A stretch of DNA of 64,000 nt from Streptococcus mitis 17/34 (GCA_000430305.1 ASZZ01000003.1:1-64000), one strand, 5' to 3'; positions 38,297 through 48,271 are shown, numbered from the stretch's first letter. Numbers and translations: made by a program. Notes: generated from the sequence alone by a model not told the origin.

Positions 38297-40024
38297 ATGT
38301 CTGCTAGACTAGTAATTTATTTAATAATTGCAGTTGCAGTTTTATTGGTCATTGCCTATGCTATCGCAATCTATGTAAGGAAGCGCAATGAAAGTAAATT
38401 AGCAATTTTAGAAGAGAAAAAAGAAGAACTGTACAATCTGCCAGTTAATGATGAAGTTGAAGCTGTAAAAAATATGCACTTGATTGGACAAAGTCAGGTG
38501 ACTTTCCGTGAATGGAATCAAAAATGGGTTGATTTATCTCTTAATTCTTTTGCCGATATCGAAAATAATCTTTTCGAGGCAGAAGGCTACAATAACTCAT
38601 TCCGTTTTTTCAAGGCCAGTCATCAAATTGATCAAATCGAGAGTCAAATTACCTTGATTGAAGAAGATATTGCGGCAATTCGCAATGCCTTGGCAGATTT
38701 GGAGAAACAAGAGTCTAAAAATAGTGGACGTGTTCTTCATACCTTGGACTTGTTTGAAGAGTTGCAACACCGAGTTGCTGATCATTCTGAAGAATATGGA
38801 CAAGGTTTGTCTGAAATCGAAAAACAATTGGAAAATATCCAATCAGAGTTTTCTCAGTTTGTAACTTTAAATTCATCTGGTGACCCAGTAGAAGCTGCTG
38901 TGATTTTGGATAATGCTGAAAATCATATCTTGGCTTTGACACATATTGTTGATCGTATACCAGCAATTGTAACAACATTATCTAAAGAGCTACCAGATCA
39001 ACTAGAAGATTTAGAAGATGGTTACCGTAAGCTCTTAGATGCCAACTATTATTTTGCTGAGACAGATATCGAAGCGCGTTTCCAACTGCTTTATGAGGCT
39101 CTCAAGAAAAATCATGAGAATATCGCTAAACTAGAATTGGATAATGCCGAGTACGAAAATACTCAAATCCAAGAAGAGATTAATGCACTTTACGATATCT
39201 TTACAAGAGAAATTGCAGCACAGAAAGTGGTAGAAGGTTTAGTAGCAACACTTCCTACTTATCTGCAACATATGAAGGAAAATAATGCTTTATTGATAGA
39301 AGATATTGAGCGTTTGAGCAAGAACTATTTACTTTCTGAGTCAGATGCAAGTCATGTTCATAGATTGCAAACTGAGTTAGAGTCTTTGGAAGAATCTGTA
39401 TTAGAATTAACTTCAGAACAAGAGGAACATTCTGAGCCATATTCATTACTTGAAGAACGTTTGGAAAACTTACAATCGACTTTGAAAGAAATTGAGGATG
39501 AACAAGTTGAACTTAGTCAACGTCTTGCTCAGATTGAAAAAGATGATATCAATGCTCGCCAAAAGGCAAATGTTTATGTCAATCGTCTCCATACAATTAA
39601 GAGATATATGGAAAAACGCAATCTTCCAGGTATTCCACAGAATTTCTTACAGTTGTTCTTTACAGCAAGTAACCATACAGAAGAGTTAATGGCTGAACTT
39701 GAAGAAGCACAGGTCAATATCGAAGTTGTAAATCGCATGCTTGAGATTGCAACGAAGGATATGGAAGAGCTTGAGGCGGAAACTTATAATATTGTACAAT
39801 ATGCAACCTTGACAGAACAACTCTTGCAATATTCTAACCGCTACCGCTCATTTGATGAACGCATTCAAGAAGCCTTCAATGAAGCTTTAGATATTTTTGA
39901 GAAAGAATTTGATTACCATGCTTCATTTGACAAGATTTCTCAAGCATTGGAAGTGGCAGAGCCTGGTGTAACCAACCGTTTTGTTACTTCATATGAAAAA
40001 ACACGTGAGACAATTCGTTTCTAA
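38297..40024 (+). CDS. ezrA: Septation ring formation regulator EzrA
   Basis: 575 residues from ATG 38297 with RBS AAAGGAG; the in-frame 38270 start lacks one. A single N-terminal membrane anchor (about 5-25, LVIYLIIAVAVLLVIAYAIA) is followed by a long cytoplasmic spectrin-like coiled coil rich in Glu, Leu and Gln (ESLEESVLELTSEQEEH and similar). It links FtsZ to septal wall synthesis. The gyrB-ezrA order is as I recall in pneumococci. Confidence 0.93.
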   Translation: MSARLVIYLIIAVAVLLVIAYAIAIYVRKRNESKLAILEEKKEELYNLPVNDEVEAVKNMHLIGQSQVTFREWNQKWVDLSLNSFADIENNLFEAEGYNNSFRFFKASHQIDQIESQITLIEEDIAAIRNALADLEKQESKNSGRVLHTLDLFEELQHRVADHSEEYGQGLSEIEKQLENIQSEFSQFVTLNSSGDPVEAAVILDNAENHILALTHIVDRIPAIVTTLSKELPDQLEDLEDGYRKLLDANYYFAETDIEARFQLLYEALKKNHENIAKLELDNAEYENTQIQEEINALYDIFTREIAAQKVVEGLVATLPTYLQHMKENNALLIEDIERLSKNYLLSESDASHVHRLQTELESLEESVLELTSEQEEHSEPYSLLEERLENLQSTLKEIEDEQVELSQRLAQIEKDDINARQKANVYVNRLHTIKRYMEKRNLPGIPQNFLQLFFTASNHTEELMAELEEAQVNIEVVNRMLEIATKDMEELEAETYNIVQYATLTEQLLQYSNRYRSFDERIQEAFNEALDIFEKEFDYHASFDKISQALEVAEPGVTNRFVTSYEKTRETIRF

Positions 40025-40025
40025 A

Positions 40026-40078
40026 ATAATAAAAAGATTTGATTTTGTGAGAAGCAGAACCAAATCTTTTTTATTATT
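40026..40078 (+). terminator. Terminator of ezrA
   Basis: AATAATAAAAAGATTTG pairs with CAAATCTTTTTTATTATT around a 19-nt loop: a long A/T-rich stem with a T run. Confidence 0.75.
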
Positions 40079-40118
40079 TGTCTATAAAATCTTGTATGAT
40101 GAGATCTCAAGATAAAAA

Positions 40119-40193
40119 ATTGGAGACGATTTAAAAAGCAAGTCAGAACCTATGTTTGGTCTATAAGGTTCAATAGCTTTCTAATCTCTCCAA
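40119..40193 (-). terminator. Unusual nested-hairpin terminator of the DUF1827 gene
   Basis: TTGGAGA (40120-40126) pairs with TCTCCAA (40187-40193). The 60-nt interior holds a second stem, GAACCTAT (from 40146) with ATAAGGTTC (ending 40171), with one bulge. Read on the minus strand, the outer stem ends in a TTTTTT run. It lies directly after the stop of the minus-strand gene. Confidence 0.55.
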
Positions 40194-40197
40194 AATT

Positions 40198-40497
40198 TTA
40201 TTTGATTGGAATCGAAATCCCAATTAATTTTTCTGAGTAGAGTGTTTTGATATTGGCCTCATCAATAGAGTCCTTATCAATTTTACGTTTCAAGAAAAAC
40301 TCTTGGATGGCTTCGATTTCGGTTTCGCGAATAGCACGGTGTTTATTTGAAATGAGGATTTCATAGTGAAGCGGAGCTTGGGTAAAAATAACATCAGTAT
40401 TTCCAGCAGAATAGACCTCAACAAGGGTTGCATCTGTACTCTCTAGCTGGCCTTTTACAAGTTGCGAGTGTGAGTTTGTCGTATTGATAAGCTTCAT
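40198..40497 (-). CDS. DUF1827 family protein
   Basis: 99 residues, soluble, MKLINTTNSHSQLVKGQLESTDA at the start, then VEVYSAGNTDVIFTQAPLHYEILISNKHR and an acidic/basic C-terminal half. It matches the DUF1827 family of streptococci and lactococci, function unknown. RBS AGGAAATATT. It is transcribed away from the Nudix gene upstream on the same strand, with a 58-bp gap. Confidence 0.8.
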   Translation of the reverse strand: MKLINTTNSHSQLVKGQLESTDATLVEVYSAGNTDVIFTQAPLHYEILISNKHRAIRETEIEAIQEFFLKRKIDKDSIDEANIKTLYSEKLIGISIPIK

Positions 40498-40555
40498 AAT
40501 ATTTCCTCCGATTTTCTAATTCTATTATAGCACTTTTTGAATAAAGTAGCTTGGT

Positions 40556-41007
40556 TTAGTCAATCTTATGCTGTTTTTTCCAAGATTGGATGGCCCATTT
40601 ATGGCTACCACGTTTAAGATTTTCAATAGCTTCGTCGATAGGGAACCAGGCAATATAATTAAAGTCTTCTAGTGGTTTTTGAACTTCCTTGAAAGAAGTC
40701 GCTTCATAGAGGTAGGCAGGATTGTAGTAGTAGGTGTCACGGTGACGAGAGTAGAAATATTCGTCAGCTTGTCCGTAATAGGTATCAATTTCAGCTGTGA
40801 AACCAAGCTCTTCAATCAATTCACGCTTTAGGCTTCCTGATGGTTTTCACCTGCTTCAATTTCGCCACCTGGTAAGAACCAAGCGCCATTAGGAGCTTGA
40901 ACTAAAACTATTTGTTTTTGTTCAGCATCAGGGATAACTGCATACACTCCATAGCGTGCAACATAGTCTGTATTTGCTTTTTTTTCTCCAAAAGTTGGGT
41001 TTGCCAT
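40556..41007 (-). CDS. Nudix hydrolase (one frameshift as sequenced)
   Basis: Restored length about 150 residues from ATG at 41007 (MANPTFGEKKANTDYV) behind GAGGAAA. The Nudix box GGEIEAGENHQEA(L)KRELIEELG would be complete except that one base is missing at about 40830: on the coding strand GCCTAAAG replaces GCCTTAAAG, creating a stop. Downstream the frame stays open to 40556 (YIAWFPIDEAIENLKRGSHKWA). MutT-like diphosphohydrolase, substrate unknown. Confidence 0.82.
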
Positions 41008-41156
41008 TGCATTTTCCTCATTGTCTAGTATCGTTATTATTATCATAATGGACAAAGGGCAAGCTGTCAAGAAGAAACTAGCGAACTTGTGAAGAAAATC
41101 TACTTTGACTTTATCAATATTTGTTGGGGTAAACTCTCCAAATGAACTTCTTTAAC

Positions 41157-41165
41157 TGGTATAAT
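41157..41165 (+). promoter_or_regulatory. Extended -10 promoter of the WYL regulator
   Basis: TGGTATAAT ending at 41165; a GGAGGTG ribosome site (41171-41177) precedes ATG 41183, so the leader is short but not absent. Confidence 0.65.
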
Positions 41166-41182
41166 AAAAGGGAGGTGATTTT

Positions 41183-42085
41183 ATGGCAGAATCAAGATTA
41201 TTTCGTATTCTATATCTATTTTTAGAAAAAGGTAGTACAACAGCTCCTGAATTAGCCCGATTATTTGAAGTGTCTGTACGAACGATTTATCGTGATATTG
41301 AGCGGTTAAGTATGGCGGGGATTCCCCTTTATTCGATTCCTGGAAAGGCAGGTGGTATCTTTTTAATGAAAGACTTTGTTCTGGATCGTACCCTCGTGTC
41401 GGAGAAGGAAAAAATAGAACTGGTGTCTGCTTTGCAAGGGATTCAAGCCCTGACCAATGATAGGCAAGACTTGTTACTTGAAAAATTGGAATCTATTTTT
41501 CAAGTTTCGAGCCACCCTTGGATAGAGGTAGACGTGACTGACTGGAGAAAGCGAGAAGGTCAAAAAGAATTATTCGATAACATCAAACATGCTATTCTAG
41601 AGAAAAGGCAACTGGTGATTACTTATCTAGGTGGGGATAGTCAGAAAACGGTTCGTACAGTTGAACCTTTTAAACTCGTATTTAAAAAGAGAGATTGGTA
41701 CCTTCATGCCTACTGTTGTTTGAAGGAAGATTGGCGTTTTTTCAAGTTATCTAGAATTAGGAATTATCACCTAACAAATGAAATAGTGAAGCAGAAAAAC
41801 GTGATGAATTCCGTTGATGATTCAGATCAATTGTCAAATCAAATCGAAGTTTACTTGAAGTTTAGTCCCAAGCTTGCTTTCCGGGTTTATGAAGATTTTT
41901 CAGAAGATGAGATTAGCTTTGGGAAAGATGGATATTATTATGTCAAGACTGTCCTACCAGAGCACGAAAGTCTGTATACTTACCTCCTGTCTTATTTAGA
42001 TGAAGTGGAAATACTCGAACCTGATTATCTGAAGAAGGAACTGCTTTCTAGAGCAGAAAAAATCCAAAAACTTTATAAACCTTGA
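41183..42085 (+). CDS. YafY-type HTH/WYL-domain transcriptional regulator
   Basis: 300 residues. N-terminal HTH_11 winged helix (TAPELARLFEVSVRTIYRDIERL, about 17-39), the linker GIPLYSIPGKAGGIFLM, a WYL domain near 140-200 (VEPFKLVFKKRDWYLHAYC) and a C-terminal WCX extension. WYL regulators sense small ligands or single-stranded nucleic acid. The downstream GyrI-like gene (54-bp gap) is a likely partner. Confidence 0.88.
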   Translation: MAESRLFRILYLFLEKGSTTAPELARLFEVSVRTIYRDIERLSMAGIPLYSIPGKAGGIFLMKDFVLDRTLVSEKEKIELVSALQGIQALTNDRQDLLLEKLESIFQVSSHPWIEVDVTDWRKREGQKELFDNIKHAILEKRQLVITYLGGDSQKTVRTVEPFKLVFKKRDWYLHAYCCLKEDWRFFKLSRIRNYHLTNEIVKQKNVMNSVDDSDQLSNQIEVYLKFSPKLAFRVYEDFSEDEISFGKDGYYYVKTVLPEHESLYTYLLSYLDEVEILEPDYLKKELLSRAEKIQKLYKP

Positions 42086-42139
42086 CAAAAGATGTCAGGG
42101 TTTTAGTGCTATACTAAAAATAGAAAGGAGAAGAATTAA

Positions 42140-42754
42140 ATGAAATACGAATGGAGAAAAGAAGCGAAAGCTCTTTATCAAGTTAAGTCTAGGCCCACTA
42201 TCTTGCAGGTGCCAGGTCAATCTTATATCGTGATTGATGGTAAAGGCGATCCAAATCAAGAAGATTTTTCAGAACGCGTGGCGGCCTTATATGCATTAGC
42301 TTATGCGATAAAGATGAAGTATAAAAAAGCTCCTCTGAATGAGGTTTACACTGATTTTACTGTCTTTCCTTTAGAAGGTTTATGGAAAAAGGAGAGGGAA
42401 GGAGAACTGGTAAAAAGTGAGCTTTCTTATAGCATTATGATTGGGCAACCCGATTTTATTACGCGAGAACTATTTGAGGAAGCTATGAAGGAGGTTAAAA
42501 TAAAGAAGCCAAATCCTTTCTATGAGGCTATTTGTTTTGAAAAAATAGAAGATGGTCAAAGTCTTGCCATGCTTCATGTAGGACCTTTTGATACAGAAAA
42601 TGAGACTTTTGCAGAGATGGAGAGTTTTTGTCAACACCATAAGCTAAAAAGAATTACTGAGGTTCACCGAGAAATCTATCTCAATAACCTTCATCGAACG
42701 GAGCAAAGCAAATTGAAAACGATTCTTCGCTATCAAGTTCAAGGGGAGAACTAA
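42140..42754 (+). CDS. GyrI-like small-molecule-binding domain protein
   Basis: 204 residues. MKYEWRKEAKALYQ at the start, the strand QSYIVIDGKGDPN, YTDFTVFPLEGLW near 72, and LAMLHVGPFDTENETFAEM near 150 are hallmarks of the AraC-effector/GyrI-like fold (YdhN/SCO4008 group). Proteins of this family bind cationic hydrophobic compounds and some hydrolyse electrophiles. RBS AAAGGAG. It is paired with the WYL regulator. Confidence 0.82.
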   Translation: MKYEWRKEAKALYQVKSRPTILQVPGQSYIVIDGKGDPNQEDFSERVAALYALAYAIKMKYKKAPLNEVYTDFTVFPLEGLWKKEREGELVKSELSYSIMIGQPDFITRELFEEAMKEVKIKKPNPFYEAICFEKIEDGQSLAMLHVGPFDTENETFAEMESFCQHHKLKRITEVHREIYLNNLHRTEQSKLKTILRYQVQGEN

Positions 42755-42786
42755 AAAGAACAGGAGATCTTGTTTCCTGTTCTTTT
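42754..42786. terminator. Bidirectional terminator between the GyrI-like gene and clpE
   Basis: AAAAAGAACAGGA pairs with TCCTGTTCTTTT around about 8 nt; A and T runs on both sides serve both convergent genes. Confidence 0.8.
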
Positions 42787-42794
42787 GATGAGTT

Positions 42795-45061
42795 CTAATC
42801 TTCTATTTCAGAAGTATTCTCTTTGATTTTTTCAGCTTTTTTTGGCAGACTTAATTTGTATCTTGCCCTTGCTGGTCATAACTGCCTTGAGGTCTTTTTC
42901 GATTGGATTTTCAAGGTAGTAGTCAGTGATGGCGTCCTCGATATAGTCTTGAATAGTGCGGCGAAGTGGGCGCGCCCCATTTTGGATCATAACCGAGGTC
43001 AACCAATTTTTCCTTGACCTTGTCTGTCACATCTAAATGAATGTTGTTGCTTGAAAGACGCTTGTTAACATCAGCTAGCATGAGCTCGACGATTTGAAGG
43101 AGATTATCCTTGCTGAGAGCTTTGAACTCGATGATGCCGTCAAAACGGTTCATAAATTCTGGGCTAAAGAAGTTGCCGAGTTCACCGAGAACTGAGTTGG
43201 TACGTCCTTCGCGAGCAGCCCCAAAACCAACGCTGGCTTCAGCCTTACCTGTACCTGCATTTGAAGTCATGATAATGATGGCATCCTTGAAGCTGACGGT
43301 ACGTCCTTGTCCATCTGTCAAACGCCCATCGTCCAAGACTTGCAGGAACATATGCATGACATCTGGATGGGCTTTTTCTACTTCATCTAAGAGAATAAGA
43401 GAATAGGGATTACGGCGGACTTTTTCAGTTAATTGTCCAGCTTCATCGTAGCCGACATAACCTGGAGGGGCACCGACTAACTTAGCAACGCTGTGTTTTT
43501 CCATGTATTCACTCATGTCAAAGCGAATCATGCTGTCAGCAGAACCAAAGAGTTCGATAGCTAGTTGTTTGGAAAGTTCTGTCTTACCGACACCGGTTGG
43601 GCCGACAAATAAGAAGCTTCCAATTGGGCGGTTAGGCGTACCGAGACCGACACGATTACGGCGAATAGCTTTTGCAATCTTATCAACAGCATCGTCTTGC
43701 CCAATAACATGAGACTTGAGGTCTTCAGCTAGATGGATGAGTTGAGATTGTTCTTTCTCTTTCAAATCCCCAACAGGGATGTTGGTTTTCTGCTCGATAA
43801 TGTGTTCAATTGTTTTCTCACTGATGATAGGAGTATCTTGGTCAGTAACCTTTTTCTTTTGCATTTCCTTATACTTGGCAATTTGATCGCGGAAGTAGGC
43901 AGCTTTTTCAAAATCTTCCTCTCGTGTAGCTTGAGATTTGAGATTTTCAGCCTCAATCAAGCGTTGATCAATCACTTTAGGATCTACAAAATTCAAGGTC
44001 AAATTCATCTTAGAACCGGCTTCATCTAGGAGGTCAATAGCTTTGTCAGGCAAGAAGCGATCTTGTATGTAGCGATTGGAAAGAGTTGCAGCTGCTTCAA
44101 TTGCGGCATCGGTATATTGAACGTGGTGGTAGTCTTCGTATTTCTTTTGAATACCTTTGAGGATAGTAATTGTTTCTTCCACGGTTGGTTCATCTACCTT
44201 CACAGGCTGCATACGACGCTCTAGAGCAGCATCTTTTTCAATGATACGGTATTCATTGAGGGTAGTGGCACCGACCAGTTGCAGTTCCCCACGAGCAAGG
44301 GCTGGCTTGAGGATATTTCCTGCGTCCATATTGCCATCGCCCGCAGAACCAGCACCGACAATTTCATGGATTTCATCTATAAAGAGGATGATGTCCTCAC
44401 GTTTGCGAATTTCTTCCATGAGTTTTTGCATGCGTTCTTCAAATTGTCCACGGATACCCGTTCCTTGAACTAAGCTAACCACATCCAAACGGATGACTTG
44501 TTTGCCTTGGAGTTTATGTGGAACATCGCCATCAACAATTTTCTGAGCTAGACCTTCGACAACGGCCGTTTTTCCGACACCAGGTTCACCGATAAGAACA
44601 GGATTATTCTTGGTTCTACGATTGAGAATCTCGATGACACGGATAATCTCATCATCGCGTCCAATAACGGGGTCAATATCGCCACGACGAGCAATCTCAG
44701 TTACATTGATACCAAATTCTTCTAGCAGGACTTTTTCTTGGCTAGGAGGCGGAGTTTGGGCAGAGCCACGATTTTGGGAACCATAACCGCCGTTTCCACC
44801 GTAACCTCCACCTGATTGGGTTGGGGGAATAGGAGGAGTATTGCTAGAAGGTCTGAAATTATTTAGATCATTGAAGAAATCACCAAAGGGATCGAAGTCA
44901 CGATTGTTCAAATCTGTCATTCCTTTAAAGAGACTGTTGTTAGGATCAGTCTTGATAATCTTGTAGCAGTTTTGACAGAGGTCAATTTGTTTTTGTTTTC
45001 CATTGAGATTGGTGTAAAGATGAATTGTTGAGTCGTTGATTTTACAGTTTTGACAAAGCAT
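42795..45061 (-). CDS. clpE: Clp ATPase ClpE (frameshifts near the 3' end as sequenced)
   Basis: Restored length about 755 residues. The N-terminal zinc finger (CQNC ... CQNC) is diagnostic of ClpE. First AAA module: [13 protein letters not shown] near 160; a UVR-like coiled segment near 360; second AAA module: [12 protein letters not shown] near 470 and [12 protein letters not shown]. The C-terminal domain breaks at about 42973-42985: two bases are missing where [14 protein letters not shown] is expected. It breaks again at 42837-42843, where seven T (six expected) create an early stop. The other frames restore the tail to TAG at 42797-42795. A CtsR operator overlaps the promoter. It works as an unfoldase with ClpP in stress. 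Confidence 0.9.
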
Positions 45062-45101
45062 ACATCTACCTCATTTCTTTCTTTAGCCTGACCTGTTTAA
45101 A

Positions 45102-45118
45102 GGTCAAAAATAGTCAAA
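45102..45118. promoter_or_regulatory. CtsR operator of clpE
   Basis: GGTCAAA-AAT-AGTCAAA matches the CtsR heptanucleotide direct repeat (RGTCAAA-N3-RGTCAAA). It lies just downstream of the minus-strand -10 (TATAAT at 45137-45132), where a bound repressor would block initiation. Confidence 0.9.
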
Positions 45119-45131
45119 TTTCTATACTCTC

Positions 45132-45137
45132 ATTATA
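45132..45137 (-). promoter_or_regulatory. clpE promoter -10
   Basis: TATAAT on the minus strand, with TTGCTT 16 bp upstream as possible -35; the CtsR site lies at the expected transcription start. Confidence 0.75.
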
Positions 45138-45219
45138 ACAGGATTGGGGTGTAAAGCAAGTAAAAAGATTGCAGCTTTGAGAAGTTATTACAATGAAAAT
45201 TTTTGTGAATTTGGGCTAT

Positions 45220-45252
45220 AAAAAATCCTATTTGTGAGACAAAAAGGATTTT
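45220..45252 (-). terminator. Terminator of the ykuJ-like gene
   Basis: AAAATCCT and AGGATTTT form the stem around about 15 nt; on the minus strand it ends in TTTTTT. Confidence 0.7.
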
Positions 45253-45288
45253 GGTTAGACATGCAGGGGTATCCCAGCTTGTTTTAGA

Positions 45289-45519
45289 TTAGTAGAGGAG
45301 TTCGTAAATCTCCATTGCGATCAAGTCAATGCTGTCAAAAGTATACGTTTCGCGAGCTTCTACATCACGAAGGGTAAAGATTGAGCCGTTTTCTTCGTCA
45401 TGGCTGTATGCAACTTCTGCAACAACAACTCCTTCGCGTTCAAAATTACGTTTTAAATTTCCGCCGTCTTTTGCCATTGCTTCAAGGCGGTTGATGATTC
45501 TAACCAAATGTGATTCCAT
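45289..45519 (-). CDS. DUF1797 (YkuJ-like) family protein
   Basis: 76 residues: MESHLVRIINRLEAMAKDGG, then FEREGVVVAEVAYSHDEENGSIFTLRD and DLIAMEIYELLY. This is the small DUF1797/YkuJ family of Firmicutes with no assigned role. It has its own ribosome site (AAGGAGAATC) and terminator. Confidence 0.85.
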   Translation of the reverse strand: MESHLVRIINRLEAMAKDGGNLKRNFEREGVVVAEVAYSHDEENGSIFTLRDVEARETYTFDSIDLIAMEIYELLY

Positions 45520-45646
45520 TTTGATTCTCCTTCATTTCTTATCGTTACTATTTTACCATAAAGGAGGCCAACTTGCCTAGAAAAAACTAAGATTTCTCGC
45601 TAATTCTACTAGCTTAAAGTTTTTTTGAATAAATTGGATAAAAGGT

Positions 45647-45675
45647 TTGAATTTTAATTCAATGCATGTTATAAT
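45647..45675 (+). promoter_or_regulatory. Promoter of the amino-acid ABC transporter
   Basis: TTGAAT at 45647-45652 and TATAAT at 45670-45675, 17-bp spacer, with a roughly 30-nt leader to ATG 45710. Confidence 0.75.
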
Positions 45676-45709
45676 CATACAGTATTCTATTTTAGAAAGC
45701 AGTGTGACT

Positions 45710-46393
45710 ATGAATTTTTCTTTTTTACCTAAGTATTTACCTTATTTTAACTATGGGGCTGTCGTGACGGTTCTCATTTCTATCTGTGTTGTCTTTTTAG
45801 GAACTATTTTGGGTGTTGTCTTGGCTTTTGGGCAACGTTCAAAGTTTAAACCGCTTGTTTGGCTCGCCAACTTGTACGTTTGGATTTTCCGTGGGACACC
45901 GATGATGGTTCAGATTATGATTGCCTTTGCCCTTATGCATATCAATGCTCCGACTATTCAAGTTGGGATTTTGGGTGTTGATCTTTCTCGTCTGATTCCA
46001 GGGATTTTGATTATCTCTATGAACAGTGGTGCGTATGTTTCTGAGACTGTTCGTGCTGGGATTAATGCGGTTCCTAAAGGTCAGTTAGAAGCGGCTTATT
46101 CTTTAGGGATTCGTCCTAAAAATGCCATGCGTTATGTGATTTTGCCACAAGCAATCAAAAATATCTTGCCAGCATTGGGGAACGAATTTATCACTATTAT
46201 CAAGGACAGCTCCCTCTTATCAGCTATTGGGGTCATGGAGTTGTGGAACGGGGCTACAACAGTTTCTACAACAACCTATCTACCTTTAACACCACTTTTA
46301 TTTGCAGCCTTTTATTACTTGATTATGACTTCTATTTTGACAGTAGCCTTGAAAGCTTTTGAAAAACGTATGGGACAAGGAGATAAGAAATAA
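45710..46393 (+). CDS. Polar amino acid ABC transporter permease
   Basis: 227 residues from ATG 45710 ([16 protein letters not shown]); the longer start at 45647 lies on the promoter. HisMQ family with about five membrane segments. [12 protein letters not shown] near 65 and the ABC-docking loop [24 protein letters not shown] near 130 are family signatures. Overlap of one base with the ATPase gene. No binding protein is encoded here. Confidence 0.9.
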   Translation: MNFSFLPKYLPYFNYGAVVTVLISICVVFLGTILGVVLAFGQRSKFKPLVWLANLYVWIFRGTPMMVQIMIAFALMHINAPTIQVGILGVDLSRLIPGILIISMNSGAYVSETVRAGINAVPKGQLEAAYSLGIRPKNAMRYVILPQAIKNILPALGNEFITIIKDSSLLSAIGVMELWNGATTVSTTTYLPLTPLLFAAFYYLIMTSILTVALKAFEKRMGQGDKK

Positions 46394-47127
46394 TGACAGA
46401 AACCTTGATAAAAATCGAAAATTTACATAAATCATTTGGAAAGAATGAAGTATTGAAGGGCATCAACCTCGAGATTAAACGTGGAGAAGTTGTCGTTATC
46501 ATTGGTCCTTCAGGGAGTGGGAAATCTACCTTGCTTCGCTCTATGAATTTGTTGGAAGAAGCAACCAAGGGGAAGGTTATCTTTGAGGGAGTCGATATTA
46601 CGGACAAGAAGAATGACCTGTTTGCCATGCGTGAGAAGATGGGCATGGTTTTCCAACAATTCAATCTCTTTCCTAATATGACTGTGATGGAAAATATCAC
46701 CTTGTCTCCTATCAAGACAAAAGGTGAGAGCAAGGCAGTGGCTGAGAAGAGAGCCCAAGAGCTGTTGGAAAAAGTTGGTTTGCCAGATAAGGCAACTGCT
46801 TATCCACAGAGTTTGTCAGGTGGCCAGCAACAACGGATTGCCATCGCGCGTGGTTTGGCTATGGAACCAGATGTTTTGCTTTTTGATGAGCCGACTTCAG
46901 CCTTGGACCCTGAGATGGTAGGAGAGGTGCTGACTGTTATGCAAGACCTTGCCAAGTCAGGGATGACTATGGTTATCGTAACACATGAGATGGGATTTGC
47001 TCGTGAGGTGGCAGACCGTGTCATCTTTATGGCAGACGGTGTGGTTGTTGAAGACGGAACACCTGAACAGATTTTTGAACAAACCCAAGAACAACGGACT
47101 AAAGACTTCTTGAGTAAGGTTTTATAA
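46393..47127 (+). CDS. Polar amino acid ABC transporter ATPase (GlnQ-type)
   Basis: 244 residues. Walker [10 protein letters not shown] near 37, Q-loop [13 protein letters not shown], signature [14 protein letters not shown], Walker [16 protein letters not shown]-loop [15 protein letters not shown]. It pairs with the preceding permease to import a polar amino acid, possibly using a binding protein encoded elsewhere. Confidence 0.92.
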   Translation: MTETLIKIENLHKSFGKNEVLKGINLEIKRGEVVVIIGPSGSGKSTLLRSMNLLEEATKGKVIFEGVDITDKKNDLFAMREKMGMVFQQFNLFPNMTVMENITLSPIKTKGESKAVAEKRAQELLEKVGLPDKATAYPQSLSGGQQQRIAIARGLAMEPDVLLFDEPTSALDPEMVGEVLTVMQDLAKSGMTMVIVTHEMGFAREVADRVIFMADGVVVEDGTPEQIFEQTQEQRTKDFLSKVL

Positions 47128-47158
47128 TCTATTTTAAAATTTCAAGACAAGATTAGTG

Positions 47159-47182
47159 AAAAGCTCGACCCGAGCTTTTTCT
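47159..47182 (+). terminator. Terminator of the amino-acid ABC transporter operon
   Basis: AAAAGCTCG, loop ACC, CGAGCTTTTT. Confidence 0.8.
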
Positions 47183-47241
47183 TATAGTTTGAAACTATAG
47201 GATTGCCTAGGAAAGAAGTGTTAGAGGGTGCTGGCAGTTTT

Positions 47242-47250
47242 TGGTATAAT
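47242..47250 (+). promoter_or_regulatory. Extended -10 promoter of folD
   Basis: TGGTATAAT ending at 47250, with a 30-nt leader to ATG 47281 containing AGAGAAGTG. Confidence 0.6.
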
Positions 47251-47280
47251 GGAAGATATTTGAAAGAAAAGAGAAGTGAT

Positions 47281-48138
47281 ATGACACAGATTATTGATGG
47301 GAAAGCTTTAGCGGCCAAATTGCAGGGGCAGTTGGCTGAAAAGACTGCAAAACTAAAAGAAGAAACAGGTCTAGTACCTGGTTTGGTAGTGATTTTGGTT
47401 GGGGATAATCCAGCAAGCCAAGTCTACGTTCGCAACAAGGAACGTTCTGCCATTGCGGCTGGTTTCCGTAGCGAAGTAGTTCGAGTTCCAGAGACCATTA
47501 CTCAAGAGGAGTTGTTAGATTTGATTGTTAAATATAATCAAGATCCAGCTTGGCATGGGATTTTGGTCCAGTTGCCATTGCCAAAACATATCGATGAAGA
47601 GGCGGTTTTATTAGCTATTGACCCAGAAAAGGATGTGGATGGTTTTCATCCTCTAAATATGGGCCGTCTTTGGTCTGGTCATCCAGTTATGATTCCATCA
47701 ACACCTGCAGGAATTATGGAAATGTTTCATGAATATGGAATTGACTTAGAAGGTAAAAATGCGGTCGTCATCGGTCGTTCCAATATTGTCGGTAAACCCA
47801 TGGCCCAGCTTCTTTTGGCCAAGAATGCTACAGTGACCTTGACCCACTCACGCACCCATAATCTTGCTAAGGTGGCTGCTAAAGCAGATATTCTTGTGGT
47901 CGCAATCGGTCGTGCTAAGTTTGTGACTCCTGACTTTGTGAAACCAGGTGCGGTAGTCATTGACGTTGGGATGAACCGCGATGAAAATGGCAAGCTTTGT
48001 GGAGATGTTGACTATGATACCGTTGCACCACTTGCTAGCCATATCACACCAGTTCCTGGAGGCGTTGGTCCTATGACCATTACTATGCTAATGGAGCAAA
48101 CCTATCAGGCAGCAGTTCGGACATTGGAAAGAAAATAA
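47281..48138 (+). CDS. folD: Methylenetetrahydrofolate dehydrogenase/cyclohydrolase FolD
   Basis: 285 residues from ATG 47281 ([13 protein letters not shown]); an in-frame 47203 start precedes the promoter. [16 protein letters not shown] near 42 holds the catalytic Tyr and Lys; [10 protein letters not shown] and [12 protein letters not shown] follow; the NADP site is [17 protein letters not shown] near 160; [15 protein letters not shown] near 258. Bifunctional one-carbon enzyme in the cytoplasm. Confidence 0.96.
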   Translation: MTQIIDGKALAAKLQGQLAEKTAKLKEETGLVPGLVVILVGDNPASQVYVRNKERSAIAAGFRSEVVRVPETITQEELLDLIVKYNQDPAWHGILVQLPLPKHIDEEAVLLAIDPEKDVDGFHPLNMGRLWSGHPVMIPSTPAGIMEMFHEYGIDLEGKNAVVIGRSNIVGKPMAQLLLAKNATVTLTHSRTHNLAKVAAKADILVVAIGRAKFVTPDFVKPGAVVIDVGMNRDENGKLCGDVDYDTVAPLASHITPVPGGVGPMTITMLMEQTYQAAVRTLERK

Positions 48139-48212
48139 GAGAAAATTCGCTGAAGAGAGTGTATTTTCAATAGCTATATCTAAAATGGCATACAATAATT
48201 GTAAAAATAAAA

Positions 48213-48242
48213 TTACAAAAGGGGGTCTGCGCCTCCTTTTTG
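48213..48242 (+). terminator. Terminator of folD
   Basis: AAAAGGGGG and CCTCCTTTTT pair with one mismatch around TCTGCG. It abuts the next promoter (TATAAT at 48246-48251). Confidence 0.65.
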
Positions 48243-48271
48243 TTGTATAATAAATGCGAGAGGAAAAAACG

